Below, piece after piece: positions 9,380-14,297 of a stretch of DNA of 16,431 nt. The stretch covers positions 1-16,431 of the forward strand of contig JAIRTD010000244.1 of assembly GCA_031255115.1 (NCBI GenBank). Reading direction: 5' to 3'. A model generated the notes under the pieces. That model worked only from the letters and a program-made list of their open reading frames with translations. It was not told the DNA's origin and made no database searches. The stretch comes from Spirochaetaceae bacterium. Its GTDB lineage: Bacteria; Spirochaetota; Spirochaetia; Treponematales; Breznakiellaceae. Every line of letters starts with the position of its first letter. Position 1 is the stretch's first letter. The position numbers and the translations under genes are program-made.

Positions 9380-9928
9380 ATGGAAATTGATATCTATACC
9401 GATGGAGGCTGCTCCGGAAACCCCGGCCCCGGCGGCTGGGCCTTCGTTATACTGGAGAAAATGGACTTTTCTGGGGAGAAAAATGGGGACAGAGCCCAAG
9501 ATTCCGGGGACAGAGCTCAGAGTTTTGGGGACAGAGCTCAAAAAATCCTGGCCCAGGAGTGGGGCGCCGAGGCCAATACCACCAATAACCGCATGGAACT
9601 GAGCGCCGCCGTTGCCGCCCTCTCTTCCTTGCAGGCAGGACCCAAACCGGAAAAAGTGAGGCTTTTTACTGATTCCCAATACCTGCAAAAGGGCATAAGC
9701 CAGTGGATTAGTGGATGGAAAAAAAACGGCTGGCGGACCGCCTCCAAAGACCCGGTAAAAAACAGGGATTTATGGGAGAAATTGGACCTTTTGAATGTTT
9801 CTATGGCTGTTGAATGGCACTGGGTAAGAGGACACGATGGAAACACCTATAACGAACTCTGCGATCAGATGACCCAGGAAGCAATTTTGTCAGTTACAGA
9901 CGGAAAACGCCCTTCAGAGCGTTCCTGA
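9380..9928 (+). CDS. rnhA: Ribonuclease HI with a GDRAQ-repeat insertion
   Basis: RNase HI cuts the RNA strand of RNA-DNA hybrids and so removes R-loops and primers. All active-site residues are present: D8 (YTDGG), E73 (NNRMEL), D98 (FTDSQY), H152 (WVRGHDGN) and D162 (ELCDQ). Family members are about 150 residues; this one is 182 because the loop after the first strand carries three GDRAQ units (residues 36-54, seven-residue period) made by three copies of the 13-base motif found all over this half of the window. The insertion replaces a surface hairpin and leaves the catalytic core intact. The start could be GTG at 9371, but that codon lies in the candidate -10 box, so ATG at 9380 is preferred. 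The gene is divergent from groEL. Confidence 0.88.
   Translation: MEIDIYTDGGCSGNPGPGGWAFVILEKMDFSGEKNGDRAQDSGDRAQSFGDRAQKILAQEWGAEANTTNNRMELSAAVAALSSLQAGPKPEKVRLFTDSQYLQKGISQWISGWKKNGWRTASKDPVKNRDLWEKLDLLNVSMAVEWHWVRGHDGNTYNELCDQMTQEAILSVTDGKRPSERS
9485..9538 (+). repeat. GGGGACAGAGCT repeat array inside RNase HI (3 copies, 21-base period)
   Basis: Copies begin at 9485 (ends in CC instead of TT), 9506 and 9527. The 21-base period equals seven codons, so each copy is read as GDRAQ. Confidence 0.9.
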
Positions 9929-9958
9929 AAAGCGGTTGTCGCCCGCCCGGCGCTTTTT
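9928..9958. terminator. Possible bidirectional terminator between RNase HI and the PC4-like gene
   Basis: AAAAGCG (9928-9934) pairs with CGCTTTT (9951-9957) and is flanked by A and T runs on the two sides, between convergent genes. The loop is large, so the call is tentative. Confidence 0.35.
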
Positions 9959-9967
9959 GGGACTAAA

Positions 9968-9979
9968 AGCTCTGTCCCC
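9968..9979 (-). repeat. Single GGGGACAGAGCT motif, minus orientation
   Basis: AGCTCTGTCCCC on the plus strand, between the convergent RNase HI and PC4-like genes. It is sense-oriented relative to the PC4-like transcript. Confidence 0.85.
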
Positions 9980-10003
9980 AATCCCAACGGCCGCCCAAAG
10001 CGC

Positions 10004-10249
10004 TCATTCCTGCCCCTGGTCAGGCTCACCCGCCAGGGCGCCGGAAAGGAGACAGGCCAGTTTTTGCGCTTCGTCCCTGGTCAGGGTTATCCCCTTACCG
10101 GCCTTTTCATGCCCCGGCGCCCAGTCCCGTACATCAAATTTCGGCTCCCGGCCGTTCCAGGAAATCCAGTTAAGTTCTTTTTTCCAACTGTTGTGTTCTT
10201 CGGAAAGCACGCCGTAGTGTTTCAATATATCGAAGCTAATCTCCGCCAT
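10004..10249 (-). CDS. PC4/YdbC-like single-stranded DNA-binding protein
   Basis: This 81-residue protein matches the YdbC-like branch of the PC4 (p15) family: an N-terminal FDILKHYGVLSE strand, then KELNWISWNGREPKFDVRDW and a C-terminal helix GITLTRDEAQKLACLL. PC4 proteins form dimers with a curved beta sheet that grips single-stranded DNA. Bacterial YdbC members bind ssDNA, but their cellular role is not settled. AAGGAG lies five bases upstream of the ATG at 10249. A GTG at 10252 is in frame but would be only two bases from that site, so the ATG is chosen. The gene converges on RNase HI. Directly upstream lie a candidate promoter and an array of the 13-base motif. Confidence 0.8.
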   Translation of the reverse strand: MAEISFDILKHYGVLSEEHNSWKKELNWISWNGREPKFDVRDWAPGHEKAGKGITLTRDEAQKLACLLSGALAGEPDQGQE

Positions 10250-10294
10250 CACAACTCCTTATCGCTGTTTTGTCCGTTCGCCCGGCAGCCGGGA

Positions 10295-10324
10295 TGTATA
10301 ACCAGTCTACTGGTTTTTTGTCTG
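10295..10324 (-). promoter_or_regulatory. Candidate promoter of the PC4-like gene
   Basis: On the minus strand CAGACA (10324-10319) and TATACA (10300-10295) are 18 bases apart. The motif array begins one base beyond the -35 box. The gap 10250-10554 (305 bases) holds this promoter, a small plus-strand hairpin, the four-copy motif array and the lipoprotein promoter. Confidence 0.35.
10300..10319 (+). terminator. Short candidate terminator hairpin
   Basis: AACCAG, loop TCTA, CTGGTT, then four more T residues (six in all, 10314-10319). The stem is only six pairs with three GC, so it is weak. It would shield the lipoprotein gene from plus-strand read-through. A second small perfect stem, CCCGG-CAG-CCGGG, lies at 10281-10293. 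Confidence 0.4.
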
Positions 10325-10325
10325 G

Positions 10326-10391
10326 GGGGACAGAGCTTGTCGAGGGGGACAGAGCTTACTGGGGGACAGAGCTTGCCGGAGGGACAGAGCT
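10326..10391 (+). repeat. GGGGACAGAGCTT array, four copies, intergenic
   Basis: Copies begin at 10326, 10345, 10362 and 10380 (the last has A for the first G). Spacings are 19, 17 and 18 bases, not codon multiples, as expected outside a gene. Confidence 0.9.
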
Positions 10392-10469
10392 CAAAAGTAC
10401 ACAACTAGGGGCAATCCCATTAAAAAATCTTGAGAAAATCGCAAATTAGTACCTTTTTTTTCTGGAATA

Positions 10470-10478
10470 TGGTATAAT
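10470..10478 (+). promoter_or_regulatory. Extended -10 promoter of the lipoprotein-LysM operon
   Basis: TGG TATAAT is a perfect extended -10 element, preceded by a T-rich tract (10454-10461). The string ATATGGTATA is identical to that before RNase HI. The predicted leader is about 70 bases. Confidence 0.6.
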
Positions 10479-10554
10479 TTAAATTGTAATTGAGCCAGTT
10501 CCGGAAATTTGATATATTGGAACAATTTTAAGTGTGATTGTCAGGAGTATAATT

Positions 10555-11664
10555 ATGACGAAAAAGCAGTTCTTTGGATTTTTGGGGATACTTATGCTGG
10601 TGCTACTAACGCTGGCCTGTAAATCCCAGCCGCCGGAAACCGAGCCAGAAAGCTTGGTTGCTCCCCCGGAAACGACCGCCCCTGTTGAGGAAGTAAGCCA
10701 GGCGTTGCTCAACAGCCTTAATGATGCCCGCAGCCGGGCTGAAGCGGCCCGCCAGGAGGCCCAGAGCGTAAACGGACCGGTTTATTTTCCCCAGGAATGG
10801 GAGCAGGCCGACGGCAGCTTTACCCGGACCGGGTCCAGCGTCAATACCGGCAATGCCCGGTCAGTACAGGATGCGATAGCTTCCTACAATTCTCTTACAA
10901 CGGCTTTTGAGGATATTGTCCGCCGTTCCCTGCCCCTTTTTGCAGAAGCCAAGCAGGAAGAAGTGTTTATCGCGCGCCAGGCCGCGATTGACGCAGGCGC
11001 CTTTGAGTTTTCTCCCGGCCGGTTTTACATTGCCGACGAAAAAGGCGAAGAAGTCAGCAGGCGGATTGAGGCGGAGGATTACCGGGACGCCATTGACGCT
11101 GCCGAAGTCGCGCTGAACTACTATACCAGCCTCAAGTTGGGCGCCGACGCCTATATGCTGCGGGGGGCCATTCTGGATGATGATCTGGCACATTATGACC
11201 AGCGGAATTTTGATTTGGCCGAAGAAAGCGGCCTCAAAGCCCTCAACGCCTATGACGACGGGGATATTGCGGCGGTAATGGTGGTAGTCGAGGAAGCCTT
11301 AAACCGGTACACCCAGGTGTGGAAAACCGCCTGGCGCAGCATTGCCTCAGAACGCCGGGATATCGCAAGCGTGGAACGCCGCGCTGCCCTGAATGTAAAG
11401 GCCAATGTGGCGGTCAAGGATGAATATGAATCAGCGGAATCCATATACAGTCAGGCCGGGACAAAATTTCAATCTGAAGAATTCGAAGATGCCGCCGAGT
11501 TGTATACCCGTTCAAGTTCCCTGTTTACCGCGGCATGGGAAAACGCCGAGTATAAGCGACAGATAGCTGATTATGCAATACGGGCGGCCGAGCAAAAAGT
11601 CGCGGAAAGCGATCAAACTGCCCGGGAAGCCGAGCTTATTCTTGAAGAAGGAGAAGAAGAATGA
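10555..11664 (+). CDS. Putative lipoprotein with alpha-helical (TPR-like) repeats
   Basis: This 369-residue protein starts with a lipoprotein-type signal peptide: basic KK, a hydrophobic stretch, then LTLAC with Cys22. The lipobox is relaxed (Thr at -3), as is common in spirochetes. After a Pro/Glu-rich linker the protein is almost entirely charged helices. Related blocks recur about every 75-90 residues (a helix beginning ARSRAEAARQEA or YESAESIYSQA, then an A-x3-Y-x3-A-x2-F/Y helix), which resembles degenerate TPR-like repeats. It is probably anchored in a membrane on the periplasmic or outer face and may scaffold envelope proteins; no enzyme motif is seen. AGGAG lies seven bases before the ATG at 10555. 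An in-frame GTG at 10534 would include that site and is rejected. The stop overlaps the next start (ATGA). Confidence 0.75.
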   Translation: MTKKQFFGFLGILMLVLLTLACKSQPPETEPESLVAPPETTAPVEEVSQALLNSLNDARSRAEAARQEAQSVNGPVYFPQEWEQADGSFTRTGSSVNTGNARSVQDAIASYNSLTTAFEDIVRRSLPLFAEAKQEEVFIARQAAIDAGAFEFSPGRFYIADEKGEEVSRRIEAEDYRDAIDAAEVALNYYTSLKLGADAYMLRGAILDDDLAHYDQRNFDLAEESGLKALNAYDDGDIAAVMVVVEEALNRYTQVWKTAWRSIASERRDIASVERRAALNVKANVAVKDEYESAESIYSQAGTKFQSEEFEDAAELYTRSSSLFTAAWENAEYKRQIADYAIRAAEQKVAESDQTAREAELILEEGEEE

Positions 11665-12560
11665 AAAAAAATATCGTAGTATTTCTGGTGTTGATCTGTT
11701 TTTCGGGCCTTGCCGGACTTGGCGCCCAGGGCATTGAACTCCCTGAACCCCGTTTTACGCCGTCCCTGGAGGCGGCTCCGCTGGCAGTTACCACCCTTCC
11801 CGATTCTGTGGATGGTCAGTGGTCTGAACTCTGGTCCGTTAACCCCGGTGATGCCGCGCAGCCTATGGATTTTTCTTCGGTTGCCGTTCTTGCGGCCGTG
11901 GGCTCTTCCGATATGCCGATTCCCAGGGATGTACGGAATAACCAGTATTTTATGGAAAGCGTCCGTCTGCGGGACCTGGCCAAAGAGGCCTTTGATTATG
12001 GCGATTATGACAGCTCGGCAGATTATGCCATAGAGTCCCAGCGCTATGCCCGGCTTTCCGATGAATATGTGGCATTACAGCTTAAAATCAGGGAAACCGA
12101 TACAGCCATAGGCAAAGCCCGTGACCGCATTGCCTGGGCGGTTTCCCGGGGCATAGACAAGACCTATCCCAGCCAGTTTGGAGAAGCCCAGGGGTCCTAT
12201 ACCGAAGCGGTTTCCCTGCGGGAAGAAGAACAATGGGATCCTGCCATTGCGGCGGCCCAGAAAGTCCTGTACATACTTGCCGATTCCAGTGAACGGCTTC
12301 CTCTTCCGGCCCAGTACACAGTTCGTACCTGGCGTACCGAACGGGACTGCCTCTGGAATATAGCGGGATATTCATGGGTATACGCCGATCCCTTCCAGTG
12401 GAAGAGACTGTATGAGGCCAACCGGGCCAAAATGCCCGAACCCAATAACCCTGATCTGATCCACCCCGGTACTATTCTGGATATTCCCAGCATACGGGGC
12501 GAAGTACGGCAGGGAATGTGGCAGGCAGGCCGCTCCTACAATCCCCTTCCTCCCAGATAA
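11661..12560 (+). CDS. Secreted protein with C-terminal LysM-like domain
   Basis: This 299-residue protein has a signal peptide of about 23 residues (MKKNIVVFLVLICF ... GLGAQ). Residues 100-210 are charged helices related in style to the upstream lipoprotein. Residues 218-278 form a LysM-like domain: QYTVRTW, CLWNIAGYSWVYADP, the tryptophan-asparagine segment WKRLYEAN, and the closing PDLIHPGTILDIPS. LysM binds peptidoglycan or other GlcNAc polymers, so the protein probably sits in the periplasm on the cell wall. It overlaps the lipoprotein stop by four bases (ATGA), with AAGGAG inside that gene's end, so the two are likely translated together and may form one envelope complex. Its 3' end overlaps the convergent Nudix gene by 25 bases. 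Confidence 0.78.
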   Translation: MKKNIVVFLVLICFSGLAGLGAQGIELPEPRFTPSLEAAPLAVTTLPDSVDGQWSELWSVNPGDAAQPMDFSSVAVLAAVGSSDMPIPRDVRNNQYFMESVRLRDLAKEAFDYGDYDSSADYAIESQRYARLSDEYVALQLKIRETDTAIGKARDRIAWAVSRGIDKTYPSQFGEAQGSYTEAVSLREEEQWDPAIAAAQKVLYILADSSERLPLPAQYTVRTWRTERDCLWNIAGYSWVYADPFQWKRLYEANRAKMPEPNNPDLIHPGTILDIPSIRGEVRQGMWQAGRSYNPLPPR

Positions 12561-13105
12561 AAAGAAAGAGCCGAGGCCATGAGGGCATGCACATAAGGCG
12601 GCTGCCCTATGGCCCGGATCACCTCTTCTTCCGGCGTCAGTTCAATTTCAACAAATTCGTCCTCATCGAGGCTTTGTTTTCCTGAATCAACAAGCTCTGT
12701 CCCCATAAAGAAGTGCACCCTGTTGGACATAATCGCCGGATTGGGACTTAGTTCCCCCAGTTTCTGGATTTTCCCCGCCGAATATCCGGTTTCTTCCAGC
12801 AGTTCGCGGCGGGCGCCGGCAAGCGGATCTTCTCCCCGTTCAATCACCCCGCCGGGAAACTCAAGGCTTATGGTCTGGGTTCCATGACGCCACTGGCGTA
12901 CCATGACAAAGTATTTTCTTCCGTCCTTTTCCAAAAGCGGTATAATTATGGCCCAATCCGCCGCGTCAATGACCGAAAAATGAGCTCTGTCCCCACCGGG
13001 AGAGAGGCTTACTATGTCCCGGACAGAAAAAACAGGACACGAAAAGACCTTTTTCTGGTTTTGGACAGACCAGACAAGTTTGTTTTCATTCATGGTAATC
13101 AGCAT
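12536..13105 (-). CDS. Nudix hydrolase, ADP-ribose pyrophosphatase-like
   Basis: A protein of about 189 residues with a complete Nudix box at residues 86-108 (GVIERGE ... RRELLEETGY) preceded by LEFPG, the arrangement of the ADP-ribose pyrophosphatase group, which hydrolyses nucleoside diphosphate derivatives with Mg2+. SNRVHFFMGTEL and LDEDEFVEIELTPEE also fit that group. Two copies of the 13-base motif lie within the gene and are read as GDRA (residues 38-41) and GTEL (135-138). The frame stays open to 13210, but that extension is just the motif array and lies over a predicted promoter, so the start is placed at ATG 13105; ATG 13093 (MNENKL) is equally possible because AAGGG sits one base from the first and 13 from the second. 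Overlaps the LysM gene by 25 bases. Confidence 0.85.
   Translation of the reverse strand: MLITMNENKLVWSVQNQKKVFSCPVFSVRDIVSLSPGGDRAHFSVIDAADWAIIIPLLEKDGRKYFVMVRQWRHGTQTISLEFPGGVIERGEDPLAGARRELLEETGYSAGKIQKLGELSPNPAIMSNRVHFFMGTELVDSGKQSLDEDEFVEIELTPEEEVIRAIGQPPYVHALMASALSFYLGGRGL
12692..12704 (-). repeat. GGGGACAGAGCTT motif inside the Nudix gene
   Basis: A perfect copy in the coding sense of the gene, read as GTEL just after the HFFM strand. Confidence 0.9.
12983..12994 (-). repeat. GGGGACAGAGCT motif inside the Nudix gene
   Basis: A 12-base copy in the coding sense, read as GDRA in a different frame from the copy at 12692. Confidence 0.88.
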
Positions 13106-13127
13106 ACCCTTTTTGCGGCCCTTGAGA

Positions 13128-13180
13128 AAGCTCTGTCCCCGTTGAAGAAGCTCTGTCCCCGTTGAAGAAGCTCTGTCCCC
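13128..13180 (-). repeat. GGGGACAGAGCTT array, three copies, Nudix leader
   Basis: Perfect copies end at 13180, 13160 and 13140 on the minus strand with an exact 20-base period (linker CTTCAAC). Twenty is not a codon multiple, so a read-through would use three frames (GDRA, GTEL, GQS). This marks the region as untranslated leader. Confidence 0.92.
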
Positions 13181-13203
13181 AGAAAAACCCTGCCATAAAT
13201 ATT

Positions 13204-13232
13204 TTGACAAGCCCTTTAAGGCAGGTTATGCT
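13204..13232 (+). promoter_or_regulatory. Sigma-70 promoter of the cytidylate-kinase-like gene
   Basis: TTGACA (13204-13209), a 17-base spacer, and TATGCT (13227-13232). The -35 is a perfect match. Transcription would start near 13239, giving a leader of about 170 bases that is filled by the three hairpin repeats. The gap 13106-13410 (305 bases) holds the motif array, this promoter and those repeats. Confidence 0.7.
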
Positions 13233-13244
13233 TAAATTAGCAAC

Positions 13245-13408
13245 GCTGTTCGGTTGAACATGGCGGCTCGCGCCGCCTAAAATGAGGTTATCAGCGTTGC
13301 TGTTCGGTTGGACACGGCGGCTCGCGCCGCCAAAAGAGAGGTTATCAGCAACGCTAAGCATTGCTGTTCGGTTGAACATGGCGGCTCGCGCCGCCGAAAG
13401 TGAGGTTA
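13245..13408 (+). repeat. Three copies of a REP-like two-hairpin element in a 5' leader
   Basis: Each copy begins GCTGTTCGGTT (13245, 13299, 13363), forms a small stem GTTC-GGTT-GAAC, then GGCGGC-TCGC-GCCGCC (13262-13277, 13316-13331, 13380-13395), and ends with GAGGTTA. On the minus strand the loop is GCGA, a GNRA tetraloop. Copy 2 has G for A twice in the small stem region yet keeps pairing by wobble. Linkers AGCAACGCT (13239, 13347) and AGCGTTGCT (13293) are reverse complements. Confidence 0.88.
13402..13405 (+). promoter_or_regulatory. Ribosome binding site supplied by the third hairpin repeat
   Basis: GAGG lies five bases before GTG at 13411 and decides that start. It is the conserved GAGGTTA tail of the repeat element, so the repeat family provides the ribosome binding site. 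Confidence 0.65.
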
Positions 13409-13410
13409 TT

Positions 13411-14232
13411 GTGGCGATTATAACTATATCCCGTGAATTGGCGGCTCTGGGGGATGAGACGATTAATGAAACGGCAAAAACCCTGAATTATCGCGTTATT
13501 GGCAAGGGTGTACTGGAAGAGCGTATAAAGGCCTGTGGTTTTGCCCTGGAAAAACTGGAAAAGTATGATGAACGGCGGCCTTCGTTTTTCGCGTCCCTTT
13601 CCCAGGACCGGGATGATTACCTCCATTATCTGCGCACCGCCATGCTTGCCGAGGCTGCCGACGGAAACTGCATATTCATAGGCCGGGGGGCGAATATTGT
13701 GTTCAGGAATACGCCGGGGATGATTTCAGTGTATCTGGTAAGTCCTGAAGATATACGTCTTAAACGGGTAAAAAGTTATTTTCACTGTGATGACAAAAGG
13801 GCCAAACAAATCATAAACCAGAGCGACTATGACCGGAAGGGTTTTCACCGCTATTTTTACGATGCCGACTGGACTGATTCTGGAAATTATCACCTTACCA
13901 TCAATACCGGCTATTTGCATCCGTCTTTTGCCGCGGAACTCATTAAATCAGCGGTAAAGCGGCTGGGAACTCCTGAGACCGAGGGGCTTGGCAAGATACG
14001 CCTCCAGGAAATGACCCTGGCCGAGCAGCTCATTCATCATATTATTTATGAAAAATCCATAGCCGTTCATTTTTTGGAAGCGGCAGTTTCAGGCGCCACC
14101 GCTACCCTTTATGGTGTTGCCAATTCCCAGGCTCTGGCCGAAGCGGCAATAGCGGCGGCAAAGGAACTTCCCCAGGTTTCGCAGGTTCAGTCCGAAATAC
14201 AGGTAGTGCAGGAGTACAACATCATGCCCTGA
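13411..14232 (+). CDS. Cytidylate-kinase-like protein with a C-terminal BON-like domain
   Basis: This 273-residue protein resembles the Cytidylate_kin2 family: AIITISREL at the N-terminus, then a helical lid region, CIFIGRGANIVF and the basic RLKRVKSYF segment. The phosphate-binding loop is not canonical: where relatives have a glycine-rich GSGG stretch this one has AALGDE, so kinase activity is doubtful. From about residue 205 a second domain follows, with the pattern of a BON domain (ATLYGVANSQALAEAA, then QVSQVQSEIQVV), a fold found in membrane-associated and periplasmic proteins. GTG at 13411 is chosen because of the GAGG five bases upstream; the frame is open back to 13282, but that part is the hairpin repeat. 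An ATG at 13378, inside the third repeat, is the alternative. The leader suggests post-transcriptional control. Confidence 0.72.
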   Translation: MAIITISRELAALGDETINETAKTLNYRVIGKGVLEERIKACGFALEKLEKYDERRPSFFASLSQDRDDYLHYLRTAMLAEAADGNCIFIGRGANIVFRNTPGMISVYLVSPEDIRLKRVKSYFHCDDKRAKQIINQSDYDRKGFHRYFYDADWTDSGNYHLTINTGYLHPSFAAELIKSAVKRLGTPETEGLGKIRLQEMTLAEQLIHHIIYEKSIAVHFLEAAVSGATATLYGVANSQALAEAAIAAAKELPQVSQVQSEIQVVQEYNIMP

Positions 14233-14259
14233 CAATATGGCCGGTTTTGTATGCGCTCC

Positions 14260-14288
14260 CTGACAAAGCTGGGTTTTATGGATATTAT
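14260..14288 (+). promoter_or_regulatory. Candidate promoter of the M32 carboxypeptidase gene
   Basis: CTGACA (14260-14265), a 17-base spacer and TATTAT (14283-14288), five of six matches in each box. Transcription would start about 14295, only three bases before the ATG at 14298, and no ribosome binding site is seen, so the mRNA may be leaderless. Confidence 0.45.
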
Positions 14289-14297
14289 TATACTAAT

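Noticed and set aside
13106-13210. N-terminal extension of the Nudix protein
   Set aside because: It is the motif array read in three frames, absent from Nudix homologs as far as I recall the family, and it overlaps a consensus promoter.
13282-13410. N-terminal extension of the cytidylate-kinase-like protein
   Set aside because: It would translate the hairpin repeats; the good GAGG-to-GTG spacing at 13411 and the family N-terminus (IITISRE) favour the shorter form.
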